From NCBI GenBank assembly GCA_964390005.1, contig CAYMGM010000009.1:11685-75684 (forward strand): a stretch of DNA of 64,000 nucleotides, given 5' to 3'. The notes beneath the pieces are model-generated. The model worked only from the letters and a program-made list of their open reading frames with translations, was not told where the DNA came from and did no database searches. The stretch is from CAYMGM01 sp964390005. Its GTDB lineage: Bacteria; Pseudomonadota; Alphaproteobacteria; UBA9219. Position 1 is the first letter of the stretch; each line of letters opens with the position of its first letter. Both the position numbers and the translations under genes were made by a program. Positions 8,807-18,456 of this stretch are shown piece by piece.

Positions 8807-10791
8807 ATCAGCGTCCCCAATTTAGCTTCGACCTCAAGAATATCCTTTTCGCGCGCGACAGGCCCCACTTCGAACTCAGCATCCAACGGCGAGACCTCGC
8901 CACGACGAATCTTCTCTAGCGCATGCCACAACATGGTGACGCCGTTCATCCCATAAGGCGACAGCCAATATTCCTGCGCTGCATCCAGATGATTCTCGGC
9001 CAGCATCTCCATCAATTTCTGGTCCGTTTCAATCACTTCAGCGCAAACCGATCGCCCGGACCGCCCGCCAAAACAGAATTGGCACCCATCGGGATTGTTG
9101 ACATAGACCTGGCTAATGTCCGGCTCTTCTAAGGCATCATAAATGCCGACACCTTCTGGACGCTTTTGCCGCGCGGCGTCCATGACGGCAAGCCCAGCGC
9201 GCACACGGCGAATAACGTCCTTGTAGATAGGGCTTAAAACTTCCGGCGCGTTCATGATCGGAATCCGGCAATGCTGGCACATGCCACGCAACAGACGCTG
9301 ACAGATCATGCCGCGCACAAGATGATGGTCGTAAACCAAGTACGGATCGACGCCGATGTCGCGCAAACGTTGTGGAATGGCCAAAGCCGAATAAACGTGC
9401 GTCGTCGTATAAACTTGGCGTCCCGTCAGGGCCAAACGAAAGGCAAATTGCGCCGTCTGAATATCGCGAATTTCGCCAAGCATCACGATGTCAGGATCCA
9501 AGCGCAAGGCGCAACGCATGATTTCGACAAAAGATTTTTCGCGCTGTTCATCTTTCACGGACGACGACACACCGACCTGACGCGCGCCCACGACGCCACC
9601 TTCTGGCGGATCTTCAACCAACAGGCAGTTCAACTGCATATTGGTCTCGGCCATACGTCTGTTTAAACAGACGCGAAGCGTCGTCGTTTTGCCCTGGTTG
9701 ACGGGCCCCGCAAACAAACGCATGCCACCAGGCAACTGGCGAAGGCTTTGGATAACCTTTAATTGTTCCTGCGAAAAGCCAAGCGAATCGACATCCGCCA
9801 TAATAAAATTTTCGCCAAACAGATGCGCTGAATCATATTGAAGACGCATATCCAAATAGCGTCCGCCATTCGACAATGGCACCCACTGGCAGCGCACGCC
9901 AATAACGCCCTTGGGTAAAATCAGGCTTTCCGGTCCCGTCGCAAGCGCCGTCAACATCGCGGCTTGCGGTTCTTGCCAGTTCGCCGTCGCTCCCGATTGG
10001 CCTACCGAGTGCGAATAGACCGATGACAAGACCATTTCGCCTTCACGTTGTGTCCATGTCTCCCATGGGCGCAACGCGCCATCAATACGAAACTCGATGC
10101 GCGTACGATCATCGCTGGCTTCGATATGAATATCGTTGGCCCCCATTTCGACGGCTTTTTCCAGCATGTCGACAATACGACGACGCACGGCATTATTATC
10201 AAGCCGCTCGATCGACGCCTGGCGATTGGCATAAACATAGGCTTGACGGATGATATTCGGCGTCACATAGCGCGGATCGTCGGCCTGATACCCCATGCGT
10301 CGCGCAGCTTGAGCAACCGACGTCACAAGCGGCGAGTGCCGATGCGAAGCGCTAACCAACCAAAGTCCCGTATCGAACAACGCGCAAAGATTTCGAGATT
10401 CATCCGGGATTTTCAGAGGCCCCCCCTCTGCCGTCAACAAATCGCCAGAAAAATGCAGGCCGCCCGATATGGCCAGCGAACGTTCGTCTTCAACTTTGAC
10501 GTCGTCTTGTGTCGTCGGTGAAAACGCCGTATTCGCTGCTGTGTCTCCTTCGATCTGCGCGGGCTGTTGATTGGTGGACGAGGCACTTGCAAAAGAAGGC
10601 TCTACAGCCTTTTTAGGGGTTACGTTTTTTTCAGCCGCAGCTTCCGTTGCCTGATTTTTCGTCGGTGTCGTCCGTAAAGACGCCCCATCTTTATGCGGTA
10701 CAGCGCTGTGAGATTTGGCAGACTGCGGCGTCGTTTTGCCAGGCAAAACGCTTTCCAAAGCATCGCTCAATGACGAAAGCAAGTCGCGCAA
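8803..10791 (-). CDS. pilQ: PilQ-like type IV pilus assembly ATPase (GspE family)
   Basis: A 662-aa secretion ATPase that powers thin-pilus extension. The first ~150 residues are low-complexity and probably disordered, an extension beyond the usual IncI PilQ. The core follows: an N-terminal alpha/beta domain with GANDIHIEASDDRTRIEFRI, a Walker A of unusual form GPVNQGKTTT, an Asp box and a Walker B DPDIVMLGEIRD, then a His box TTTHVYS. A CxxC...CxxC zinc site is visible (MCQHC and GCQFC). The first start codon is a TTG, so the exact N-terminus is uncertain. Confidence 0.9.
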   Translation of the reverse strand: MRDLLSSLSDALESVLPGKTTPQSAKSHSAVPHKDGASLRTTPTKNQATEAAAEKNVTPKKAVEPSFASASSTNQQPAQIEGDTAANTAFSPTTQDDVKVEDERSLAISGGLHFSGDLLTAEGGPLKIPDESRNLCALFDTGLWLVSASHRHSPLVTSVAQAARRMGYQADDPRYVTPNIIRQAYVYANRQASIERLDNNAVRRRIVDMLEKAVEMGANDIHIEASDDRTRIEFRIDGALRPWETWTQREGEMVLSSVYSHSVGQSGATANWQEPQAAMLTALATGPESLILPKGVIGVRCQWVPLSNGGRYLDMRLQYDSAHLFGENFIMADVDSLGFSQEQLKVIQSLRQLPGGMRLFAGPVNQGKTTTLRVCLNRRMAETNMQLNCLLVEDPPEGGVVGARQVGVSSSVKDEQREKSFVEIMRCALRLDPDIVMLGEIRDIQTAQFAFRLALTGRQVYTTTHVYSALAIPQRLRDIGVDPYLVYDHHLVRGMICQRLLRGMCQHCRIPIMNAPEVLSPIYKDVIRRVRAGLAVMDAARQKRPEGVGIYDALEEPDISQVYVNNPDGCQFCFGGRSGRSVCAEVIETDQKLMEMLAENHLDAAQEYWLSPYGMNGVTMLWHALEKIRRGEVSPLDAEFEVGPVAREKDILEVEAKLGTLI

Positions 10792-10829
10792 GACGATATC
10801 CGATCCGGTTTATGCAATGGGCCCTGGAA

Positions 10830-11768
10830 TCAGGGCGCACCAAAAATATTCGACACACCACGCACTTTCAGCGTCTCGACCTTGTTTTTACGGCCCAACG
10901 TTACGCCATGGCTTGTGATGGATTGAATAACGCGACCGTCCGATAACTTATCGCCGACTTTATATTGCTTTGCATGCTCATCGCCGACACGTAAAAAGGC
11001 CAGATAGTTGCCACGCGCCCCGACGATACGTTCCAGCTCGATTTTTGTTGCGGCCGGCATAACAGGCATCCCGATAGGCGAGCCGTTGTTCATCTGCGTC
11101 GCCATCACCGCCTGCATTGGCGACAAAGAGGGGATCGCGGCTTTTTTTCCATTCAACCCCAAAGCGCTGGCGGGAATTGCACCGGCGAGAGACGAAGCCC
11201 CTGATTTTTCTTCGCGTTCAGCACGAATTGCCGACAAATCTTTCAACCGTTTTTCAATCTCGACCAGAAGGTCCAGCTTTGCGACGGCTTCGCGCGCATC
11301 GTTAAGATCTTGAGCCGTCGCCTTGTCGTCAGATGACGACAGCTTCTTCATCACGCCTCGAACCGATTCAGGAATCTTCGCGTCGGCTGGATCGTCTTTT
11401 TTTGCCGCCGCGGGAAGAGAGATGCCGGATGAAGAGCCAGCTACGCTGATATCCGATGTCGGCTTTGATGCCGTAGCGGGCGTTGCTGTAACAGGCGTTG
11501 CCGTAACGGGCGGCGGCAAAGCAGCCGCGGCTGTCGACGGCGCATTTACCGTTGGCGAAACAGGGGCTGCTGGCACAACAGGCGCCGCTGCAGAAGGAAG
11601 CGCAACACTGCCGGAAGATTGGCTGGAAGCCAACGTTTTGGCTGACGCACCATCGCTCGTGGGAGCCCCCACGGCAGCAATCGCCTCAACCGAAAAAGCG
11701 GCAAGCCCCATGCCCAAACCAAGACAGGTTGCCATCACGGCTAGACTTGCTTTAGCGGCGTTTTTCAT
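10830..11768 (-). CDS. pilP: PilP-like thin-pilus biogenesis protein
   Basis: A 312-aa protein started at ATG 11768, which overlaps the pilO stop; upstream in-frame codons lie inside pilO. It has a signal peptide (MKNAAKASLAVMATCLGLG...), a long Pro/Ala/Thr/Val-rich linker with a repeated TATPVTATP unit, and a compact C-terminal domain (about 230-312: the RGNYLAFLRVGDEH stretch, then a KVGDKLSDGRVI strand) that fits the PilP OB-like domain binding secretin or inner-membrane partners. Gene order supports the call. Confidence 0.8.
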   Translation of the reverse strand: MKNAAKASLAVMATCLGLGMGLAAFSVEAIAAVGAPTSDGASAKTLASSQSSGSVALPSAAAPVVPAAPVSPTVNAPSTAAAALPPPVTATPVTATPATASKPTSDISVAGSSSGISLPAAAKKDDPADAKIPESVRGVMKKLSSSDDKATAQDLNDAREAVAKLDLLVEIEKRLKDLSAIRAEREEKSGASSLAGAIPASALGLNGKKAAIPSLSPMQAVMATQMNNGSPIGMPVMPAATKIELERIVGARGNYLAFLRVGDEHAKQYKVGDKLSDGRVIQSITSHGVTLGRKNKVETLKVRGVSNIFGAP

Positions 11769-13017
11769 AAATGACTCCTTCAATTTTCCACGCACTGCCG
11801 GCACTTCCCGTATTGACAGATGCCTTGGAAATAATGACCCCCGGCAAGCCATCAAAATAGACAGGTAATGTCGATGGCAATACTCGCGCAGAAAGAGTAA
11901 AGGAACGCTTAACCCACGGCGTGGGCGGAGGATTCCACTGCCCAGTATATCCTGGCGGCGGTGGGGGTGGAGGATCATCGGGGATCCGTGAGATTGTCCC
12001 CTCCCAATTTTGAGACAAATACCGATTGGTAACGGTCGCAATATCTGTAAGCTCTTCAGGACCACGCCCGCTAAGCTTTTGCATGGGCTGCGAAATTGTG
12101 ACGGCGCTTCCATTATCTGTAATAGCGGCGTCCGCTGGCGGCAGCGCAAAACCAGACGTCCGGCGCCACGTTTGCGCAATAGACGAACCTGCGCACGTAA
12201 TGGTCTCCATTTTCCAACCGACAATGGCAAGCGGCAAGCTTGACAGCGCCTGCTGGCAAGCATCCAAAAACTCAATAGGTTTTGGTTCTTTTTCCCATTT
12301 TCTGTCGGGCGGTGGATATTCAGGTCTTTGTATTGTATTCAGCGAGGTACGCGCAGCTTCGCGCTTGGCCCGCTCCAACGCCTGCATATTCGCCATGCGT
12401 TGTGCGGTTTCCTTTTCGTTTTGGTCTTGGATATACCAGCCAATGGCCAACCCCAAAACAACAAGACCGACCACCCCCATCAAAGCCATACGAACGGATT
12501 TCGGTATAGCGACGTGGCGCAAATGCACATCGGCCCGATCGTTCAACAACAGGCTGAGAGGCATGGAATCCGCGCCAGAAATGCCCCAAGATTCAGGGGC
12601 ATAAATACGCTGCAGCCCGCCAAAGGTCATTTCCTGAATCAAGCGGTCGCGCGCTTCTGTTTCATCGAGAAAGAATTGATCGCCGTCAGGAACAATCAGG
12701 TCGTCGCGAACAATGACAAGCGCAACGCCTTCCCGCATACGGAAAGCCCCAGCCCAAGAACCAGGCTGTTGGTTCGCGATGCAAGCGGCCAGGGCGGCCA
12801 TACCCGCATGGTGCTGTTCCGCATTTTGACTTAAACCAAACTGTGGCACACGCCCGGCTTTATTCCCTGCGCGTGCCGCAAAATAAATAGCATCGGCACC
12901 CGGCTGATGCGCCGCCTCGCGCGCCGCTTGGGAAATACGACCGCTGGGGCTGTTTTCCCAATAAAGCCCGACAGCATAAGGCCGCCGTCCGACGGTGACG
13001 ATGCCGGACATGCTCAT
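11752..13017 (-). CDS. pilO: PilO2-like thin-pilus inner-membrane protein
   Basis: A 421-aa protein with a large N-terminal cytoplasmic domain (actin-like/PilM-type fold expected), one membrane helix near residues 175-200 (MALMGVVGLVVLGLAIGWYI) and a coiled-coil plus periplasmic domain. A proline run (PPPPPPPG) occurs near residue 350. It overlaps the pilN stop at its ATG and the pilP start at its end. This is the expected pilN-pilO-pilP order of IncI thin pili. Confidence 0.85.
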   Translation of the reverse strand: MSMSGIVTVGRRPYAVGLYWENSPSGRISQAAREAAHQPGADAIYFAARAGNKAGRVPQFGLSQNAEQHHAGMAALAACIANQQPGSWAGAFRMREGVALVIVRDDLIVPDGDQFFLDETEARDRLIQEMTFGGLQRIYAPESWGISGADSMPLSLLLNDRADVHLRHVAIPKSVRMALMGVVGLVVLGLAIGWYIQDQNEKETAQRMANMQALERAKREAARTSLNTIQRPEYPPPDRKWEKEPKPIEFLDACQQALSSLPLAIVGWKMETITCAGSSIAQTWRRTSGFALPPADAAITDNGSAVTISQPMQKLSGRGPEELTDIATVTNRYLSQNWEGTISRIPDDPPPPPPPGYTGQWNPPPTPWVKRSFTLSARVLPSTLPVYFDGLPGVIISKASVNTGSAGSAWKIEGVIYEKRR

Positions 13018-14663
13018 GACAAATGATCTCCGCGCGGCACATCTAAAACTTGCGGCGTTATGGCGATAAAGAGCATCGTGTGAGCTGTCGAATTCGACGA
13101 CCCGCCACCCAACAGATAGTTAAAGGCTGACCCGACCCCTTGGCTGCTCAAAGAAGCCTGTTCGTCATCAAACCCGCCGACAATCAAGGTCGAGCCGCTT
13201 TTCAAAAGAGCCTGTTGAACAAAAACGCGACTGGCTGTTTCTGGAAGCTCGATCGTTTGTGTCGCCGTGGTCGCGGTACGATATTTGATCAAATCCATCA
13301 AGCTGAACGAATACTGCAAAAGAATGCGTCCATCCTCCAAGATACGCGGCGTCACTTGGATGGAAAACCCTTCGCGAATGGTTCCTGGCGTCACCGAATC
13401 GCTCGAACTTGACAAGCTTGATGTGCTCGCGGTGGAGGCAATATAGGTTTGATCCTGCCCAACACGGCGCGAGGCCGGCCGGTTGTTCAGCGTAATCATC
13501 GGGAATTGAGCCACGCGGCTTGTATTCCCAAGGGTCGTCAAAGCCGAAAAAAGCGACGTAATTTGACCTGTATGGTTGGGATTCAAGATCGCAATGCCAA
13601 GGCTCGCCCCATTGGCGACCGTGCTGCCGGGATAGGTTTGCCCCCCCGACGAAAAGCCGTTTGTACCCGTGACGCTTGGCCCCGATGCGCTTGAAATATT
13701 GCCGCCCATGTCGCTTAACCGACGCAAAGCCGTGTTAAACGACATGGCAAAATCGGTTCCCTCTTGCAAAGCAACCGCATAAATCTCAACGTTCACAGCA
13801 ACCTGCTGAGAAAGCCGCCGGTTCTCCTCTTGAACATATTTGGCGACCGTCAACATATTTTCAGGCGTCGTCGTCACGGTCACGGTCCCGCTCGACGGCG
13901 ATACGACAACAGACCCTTGGCCCTCAATCATGGATTTAATCGTTTGGTTGATTTCGTCCCAAACCTTCAACTCGGCGCTCATGCTTGACGATTGTTGAAG
14001 CGAGCTTGTGCTGCTGGCACTATAGCTTCCGCCCGCCGATCCGCCCGACGAGCCGGAAGAGCCCGAACTCTCATCTTCCTTCATGCCGTCCTTAATTGAC
14101 TGCGTCCCCGGCAAAGCCTCAACGACAAAAACGCGCGTTTCGTAACGGGTCACATTGATGGCGGCACCATCATAGGTCCAGCTGACGCCATAATTGCTGG
14201 CAACCAAATCCATAAGACCTGAAAGAGATCCTTCATAAGACAGCGGCATCCCACTTGAGGCCGAAGCAGCAGCGGCCTTTTGGCTTGCCGAGGACGAACC
14301 GGAAACGGCGCCAGACAACCCCGAGGCCAGACGCACAGGGATCCCTGTCTGCGACCCGATCGTCGCCGCAATCTCGCCCAGCGGCATATTGTCCGCCGAA
14401 ACAATCGTCATCCCATGCGGGCCTTCATATTTTTGCGGCAAGGGCAACCCATGACGCATGCGCATCGAAACGCTGCCGGCCCAAATCTTGTCCGTAACAC
14501 GCAAAGGATTATAGCTTCTTGGCTCGGCAGGATTTTCGCGCGCTTTGCGAATAGTGGCCGAAGCTTCTTCAGCCCTTTCGTCAATCAGCTTGCGCGGTTT
14601 TTCGTTATTACATGCTGCCAAGGCGCACAAAACCAGTACCCACGCAAGATGGCGAAAGTTCAT
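13014..14663 (-). CDS. pilN: PilN-like outer-membrane secretin lipoprotein
   Basis: A 549-aa secretin that forms the outer-membrane channel for the pilus. It has a lipoprotein signal (HLAWVLVLCALAAC, Cys about residue 18). N-domains cover about 85-300, with a Ser/Gly-rich linker at 200-230. The C-terminal secretin domain (about 310-545) has the typical end ALLKSGSTLIVGGF and TMLFIAITPQVLD. It is the second gene of the pil operon. Confidence 0.92.
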   Translation of the reverse strand: MNFRHLAWVLVLCALAACNNEKPRKLIDERAEEASATIRKARENPAEPRSYNPLRVTDKIWAGSVSMRMRHGLPLPQKYEGPHGMTIVSADNMPLGEIAATIGSQTGIPVRLASGLSGAVSGSSSASQKAAAASASSGMPLSYEGSLSGLMDLVASNYGVSWTYDGAAINVTRYETRVFVVEALPGTQSIKDGMKEDESSGSSGSSGGSAGGSYSASSTSSLQQSSSMSAELKVWDEINQTIKSMIEGQGSVVVSPSSGTVTVTTTPENMLTVAKYVQEENRRLSQQVAVNVEIYAVALQEGTDFAMSFNTALRRLSDMGGNISSASGPSVTGTNGFSSGGQTYPGSTVANGASLGIAILNPNHTGQITSLFSALTTLGNTSRVAQFPMITLNNRPASRRVGQDQTYIASTASTSSLSSSSDSVTPGTIREGFSIQVTPRILEDGRILLQYSFSLMDLIKYRTATTATQTIELPETASRVFVQQALLKSGSTLIVGGFDDEQASLSSQGVGSAFNYLLGGGSSNSTAHTMLFIAITPQVLDVPRGDHLS

Positions 14664-14695
14664 GACACACTCCTTAGATTGACCGATCGGAAAGA

Positions 14696-15784
14696 TCAGC
14701 CACTATAGTTGTTTCCAAGCGTTTGAATAACAAGGACAGATTGCCCGCCCGCGGCCCCGTTGTGCAAAGCGCCAACAGGTTGCGGACGCGCTTCCTGAAA
14801 ACCGGTGAGAAGATGACGTACGGCCTCTTCAAAGGATCCGGAAAGGACCACAGACGCTTGAAGAGGAAAATCATATTCAGCTTGCCAAACCAACTCGACA
14901 TTGGCGCGACGCGACCAAGCCTCTAACGTTTTGCGCAACGTATCGCCGCGTTCAGCCGACCATGTGTCGATCATTCCCTGCCCCGCTGCGCCATCGCTGA
15001 CGCCGCCGCTCATGTCAAGCGGAAGAGCCGCCGCCGTATGCGACGCAACAGTTGCTGGCACGCTCCCATGTTGGGAGGCATATTGTTGATCCAAAGGAAC
15101 GCCCATTGAGGACGGGGCCAAAGGCACAGGCCGCCCCTCGTCGGTCGCAGGCGGCAACGCCGCAGAGGAGTCAAGACCGCCTGATTTCTTTAAAGGCTGA
15201 CTGCCTTGCCGAACAATGCGAATCATCTGCCCATCTTCTTGCATGCCAAGGCCGGCAACATGCAGCATATCCGACAACGTCTGCCGCCACGGCGCACCGC
15301 CGCGCCAAGAAACAAGCGCACCCGCATCGACATCTTGCGCCATTGAGAATCCATAATCCGACGGCAAAATCTGACGCAAGGCAACCGTCAAGGGAATATC
15401 GTTTGCAAAGCCTTTAACGGGCTTTGCATCAAGTTCCTTTCCTTGAGCCGCCATGTCCTTCTGAGCACTGGCAGGAGGAACCAAAACATGTTCAGGCGCA
15501 CGCGCGGGCGCGCTTTTTGCCCCAACGGGGGCAAGCGCAGGCACATTCGGCGCGAGCGGAAGGGGGGCCGTTCCTTCGATTGTCACAGGCGCGACACTGT
15601 CTAATGAACCCGAAGGGACCTGAGCCTTTGACGCCGCGGGAGCCTGGGGCGCCTGATCGATCACGGTCGTTCCGGGAGGAACCCACTCGAATCCCGCCTG
15701 CGCCCTCGTTGGCAAAAGGCTCACACCCAAGACCAAAGAGAAGCAAAGCATAGACGTAGATAGAGAAAGATGATTTTTCCGCAT
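14696..15784 (-). CDS. pilL: PilL-like protein with TcpQ-type C-terminal domain
   Basis: A 362-aa secreted protein. The start at ATG 15784 gives a clean signal peptide (MRKNHLSLSTSMLCFSLVLG, cut after ARA/QA); in-frame starts at 15827 and 15853 add a hydrophilic leader. Residues about 140-205 form a secretin-N/STN-like domain (IPLTVALRQILPSDYGFSM, then a WRQTLSDMLHVAGL stretch). The C-terminus (about 285-360: GDTLRKTLEAWSRRANVELV) matches TcpQ/PilL C-terminal domains that assist secretin assembly. It is first in the pil operon. Confidence 0.8.
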   Translation of the reverse strand: MRKNHLSLSTSMLCFSLVLGVSLLPTRAQAGFEWVPPGTTVIDQAPQAPAASKAQVPSGSLDSVAPVTIEGTAPLPLAPNVPALAPVGAKSAPARAPEHVLVPPASAQKDMAAQGKELDAKPVKGFANDIPLTVALRQILPSDYGFSMAQDVDAGALVSWRGGAPWRQTLSDMLHVAGLGMQEDGQMIRIVRQGSQPLKKSGGLDSSAALPPATDEGRPVPLAPSSMGVPLDQQYASQHGSVPATVASHTAAALPLDMSGGVSDGAAGQGMIDTWSAERGDTLRKTLEAWSRRANVELVWQAEYDFPLQASVVLSGSFEEAVRHLLTGFQEARPQPVGALHNGAAGGQSVLVIQTLGNNYSG

Positions 15785-16013
15785 GACAGGGCCCTTTGCA
15801 AAGGCTGATTCGTTTTCCTTGGACATCCTAAAGGAGAGAGAAGAATCCGACAACGACAGACGAGTCGCTTCTGTTCTGCATAATGAATATGTGCTTTTTA
15901 AGCAACAGAAAAAGCTCTTATGCGTCTGAGACTTCGGCGTGGTGGCCCTAAAATAGGTGGAAAGATCTTCTTTGTCGCTTTCTCGAAATAAAACCTGATG
16001 AAAGCTTCAAACG
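15785..16013 (-). promoter_or_regulatory. Probable 5' region of the pil operon, downstream of icmT
   Basis: About 230 bp between icmT and pilL. It is more AT-rich than the flanking genes and carries no convincing protein. It is the only sizeable gap between the dot and pil genes, so a pil promoter is expected here. No specific sigma motif could be fixed with confidence. Confidence 0.3.
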
Positions 16014-16286
16014 TTATTCGCCACAATAATCGGTCCAATAACGCTGCCCTGTCCGTCCGGTTGCGGGCCGCCTGATGCCCAAAAACCAGCATCGAAGGGC
16101 ACGCAAAGCCGAATCAAAAGTCAGTCCAAAGCGTTCAAGACCCAAAAAAACAAACATAAGAAGAATAACAAGAATAAAGGTCCATAGACGCATATGAACG
16201 AGAAAAAGCATCACCGCCAAAAAGGCGCGGGCATCAAAGATAAAAAACCGAGCCGGTTTTTGCGTATTTCGCCAATGGATGTCCAC
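16014..16286 (-). CDS. icmT: IcmT/TraK-like Dot/Icm membrane protein
   Basis: A 90-aa protein matching IcmT: the N-terminal IHWRNTQKPARFFIFDARA, a hydrophobic pair of helices (MLFLVHMRLWTFILVILLMFVFL), then a basic C-terminus with ALRCWFLGIRRPA. IcmT (TraK in R64) is a small essential inner-membrane part of type IVB systems. The start is a GTG at 16286. It follows dotB on the same strand. Length and motif order fit the family. Confidence 0.88.
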   Translation of the reverse strand: MDIHWRNTQKPARFFIFDARAFLAVMLFLVHMRLWTFILVILLMFVFLGLERFGLTFDSALRALRCWFLGIRRPATGRTGQRYWTDYCGE

Positions 16287-16307
16287 GAAACCAACCTCTT
16301 TTGCCCG

Positions 16308-16343
16308 TCGTAGGCCTAAGGAATAAGCCTTCTCAACCTACGC
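16308..16343 (-). other. RNA hairpin between dotB and icmT
   Basis: Inverted repeat CGTAGG (16309-16314) and CCTACG (16337-16342), with an inner AAGG/CCTT pairing. There is no U-tract after it on the minus strand, so it may be an mRNA processing or stabilising structure rather than a terminator. Confidence 0.4.
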
Positions 16344-16357
16344 GCAAAAAACCAAAA

Positions 16358-17617
16358 TCAGATTAACGGGATATCATCCTCGTCAAAGTTCATTTCCGCC
16401 ATCAGTGAATCAACGGAAGGCCCTGACGACGATGACTCTTCAGCGCGATCAAAGCCATCATCGCCTGAAAAGCCTTTGACGAGCAACAGATAGGTCCGTC
16501 GATCAATAAGCCCATCCTTAAAGGCGGCATTGGCCGATTGCTCCATTGTTTTGCCATAACGGACCAAAAAGCGTTGCGTCTCCGTTGTCCAACGCTCAAC
16601 AGGCATATCTAAAAGTTGCTCGCGGACGTTTTCATCAAACACCAAAAACTCGCGCAAACCGATACGCCCACCGCCCACGCGCGGCACAAGCGCCTGCGTG
16701 ACAACCATGCGCAAGGTTTCCATCAGCGCATAAGCACGTTCTGTTCGTTCTGTCGGCTCGAACACACTCACCATACGGCGAACAGAAGCCGCCACGCCAA
16801 TCGTGTGCAGCGTCGAATAAACCAAATGCCCCGTCTGTCCCGCTTCGATCGCGGCCGACATGGTTTCGCGGTCACGCGCTTCGCCAACTAAAATAATATT
16901 GGGCTTGCGACGCAACGCGTTGCGGACCCCCGCCGCAAAATTTGGCAAATGGCGCGGAATCTCGGATTGCGCCACCAGCGAACGCGGCCCCGTAATGGTG
17001 TCATAAACATATTCGATGGGCGCTTCATAGGTCAGCAATTTACCCGAGCCCTGTTCACGTTCGATCAACATGCGGCACCCTGACGCCAAAAGGGTCGTTT
17101 TCCCGCTTCCCGTAGGGCCTGTAACCAAAATCATGCCTTGGCGCGGCGCCCAGTTATTGATGATCATATCCTCGACGCCCAAATCCTTCATCGATGGCGG
17201 AAGGTTGGGCAAACTGCGCAATGTCACCTGAACGGAATCGCGTCCATGACTAAGAATAGCCGTGATATTGGTACGAAAACGATAGCGTGTGTTTCGATCA
17301 GGCCGGACTTCGTACGAAAGATCCAAATCGCGTCCTGAAGCCAGCTTAGCCAAAGCATCGGGACCGTAAATACGGTTCAACACGTTGGCCATATCGGCCG
17401 AATCCATCGCGCGGCGCGTCACAGGATATAAAATCCCGTCGACTTCGATGGTGACCGGGCGGTCTGTTTGAAAAGTTACGTCAGAGGTGCGGCGCTGCAC
17501 GGCCCACAGAAGAAACGGATCGATATCCGTCTCTTGCAAACGCATGGGCTCTTCCGGCCACAGACCGATATCGGTCTGTGCCGCTGCAAACATATCTACC
17601 GAGGTGCCGTTGTCCAC
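16358..17617 (-). CDS. dotB: DotB/TraJ-like type IVB secretion ATPase
   Basis: A 419-aa hexameric AAA ATPase of the VirB11/PilT class that energises the Dot/Icm apparatus. Visible: an N-terminal domain with TSDVTFQTDRPVTIEVDG, Walker A GPTGSGKTTL, the Asp box, Walker B NIILVGEARDRETM and the His box TGHLVYSTLHT, all intact. The reading frame begins at a GTG (17617) overlapping dotC by 22 bp; an ATG at 17593 is a possible alternative. The dotD-dotC-dotB order matches Legionella. Confidence 0.93.
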   Translation of the reverse strand: MDNGTSVDMFAAAQTDIGLWPEEPMRLQETDIDPFLLWAVQRRTSDVTFQTDRPVTIEVDGILYPVTRRAMDSADMANVLNRIYGPDALAKLASGRDLDLSYEVRPDRNTRYRFRTNITAILSHGRDSVQVTLRSLPNLPPSMKDLGVEDMIINNWAPRQGMILVTGPTGSGKTTLLASGCRMLIEREQGSGKLLTYEAPIEYVYDTITGPRSLVAQSEIPRHLPNFAAGVRNALRRKPNIILVGEARDRETMSAAIEAGQTGHLVYSTLHTIGVAASVRRMVSVFEPTERTERAYALMETLRMVVTQALVPRVGGGRIGLREFLVFDENVREQLLDMPVERWTTETQRFLVRYGKTMEQSANAAFKDGLIDRRTYLLLVKGFSGDDGFDRAEESSSSGPSVDSLMAEMNFDEDDIPLI

Positions 17618-18438
17618 TTGTCACTCCGCGGGATCAGCTTAGACGGGCCAGTGATCGTCAACCCACGATCGCCAACACGCATTTCCGAACCGCCGCCCGT
17701 GACGCCATGATCTTCATGCAGCGCGTAGGGCGCCGAAATCATGCCTTGGGCCAAAAGCTCACGATAACGAACCATGCCGACATAGTCATTGGTCAAACGG
17801 TCCAGATCGGCTTCAAAGGTTTCTTCAGCCTGCTGGACGCCAGCGTTCCAGCCTTCTTGAACGTTAGCGCGCCAGAGCTTACGCTCATCTTCGTCTTTGG
17901 GCAACAGCAGGGCAGGCGGCGGGTCGACGCGCCCCCAATCCCGTTCTAAATACAAGCGCCAATTACGCGCCGCCGTCACAATGCGCGCCGCGCGATTAAT
18001 ACGAAAGACACGATCGGCGACAGCGGCTTCTTGTCCGGCGCCGTTGACGATAACGGCACGTTGCGCTTCAGAGACGACCGGCGGCTCAATCAATAGCCCC
18101 GACGAAGCCGGAAGCAGCAAGCGCGAAAAATCAAACGTTTTCGTCATGCTCGCGTCATACTCAGCCAAGCGGCGTTGGATCTCAAAAGTCCGATAAGCCA
18201 AACCACCGCGTGCACCATAAGACAAGGCCGCCTCGCGAAGGGCATCGGTTCGAATCTGCAAACCGACATTGTCCGGCTTGACGTCTGTTCCGCTTGCTTG
18301 CTCTTGCAGTTCCGTCAAAACGGGCGGCGGCGGCGAAGCTTCGGGCGTAGTCTCGCCCGCGATTCCCTGCCCCACGCTCACCAGAACAAGCAGGCTGGCA
18401 CAAGACAAAACAAAAAAGAAACGGGTTTTTATCGACAT
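17596..18438 (-). CDS. dotC: DotC/TraI-like outer-membrane core lipoprotein
   Basis: A 280-aa protein recognised as DotC: conserved LREAALSYGARGGLAYRTF, the IEPPVVSEAQ segment and a WRLYLERDW block. DotC with DotD inserts DotH into the outer membrane to form the type IVB core. The N-terminus is a signal sequence containing a cysteine (VLSCASLLVLVSVGQGIAG), but the spacing is not a clean lipobox, so lipidation is uncertain. A good GAGGG site precedes the ATG. Confidence 0.9.
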   Translation of the reverse strand: MSIKTRFFFVLSCASLLVLVSVGQGIAGETTPEASPPPPVLTELQEQASGTDVKPDNVGLQIRTDALREAALSYGARGGLAYRTFEIQRRLAEYDASMTKTFDFSRLLLPASSGLLIEPPVVSEAQRAVIVNGAGQEAAVADRVFRINRAARIVTAARNWRLYLERDWGRVDPPPALLLPKDEDERKLWRANVQEGWNAGVQQAEETFEADLDRLTNDYVGMVRYRELLAQGMISAPYALHEDHGVTGGGSEMRVGDRGLTITGPSKLIPRSDKWTTAPR

Positions 18439-18456
18439 TGCACCCTCTTTTAGCCC

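Noticed and set aside
15898..16092. 64-aa frame between icmT and pilL
   Set aside because: Overlaps icmT in another frame and has no supporting features.
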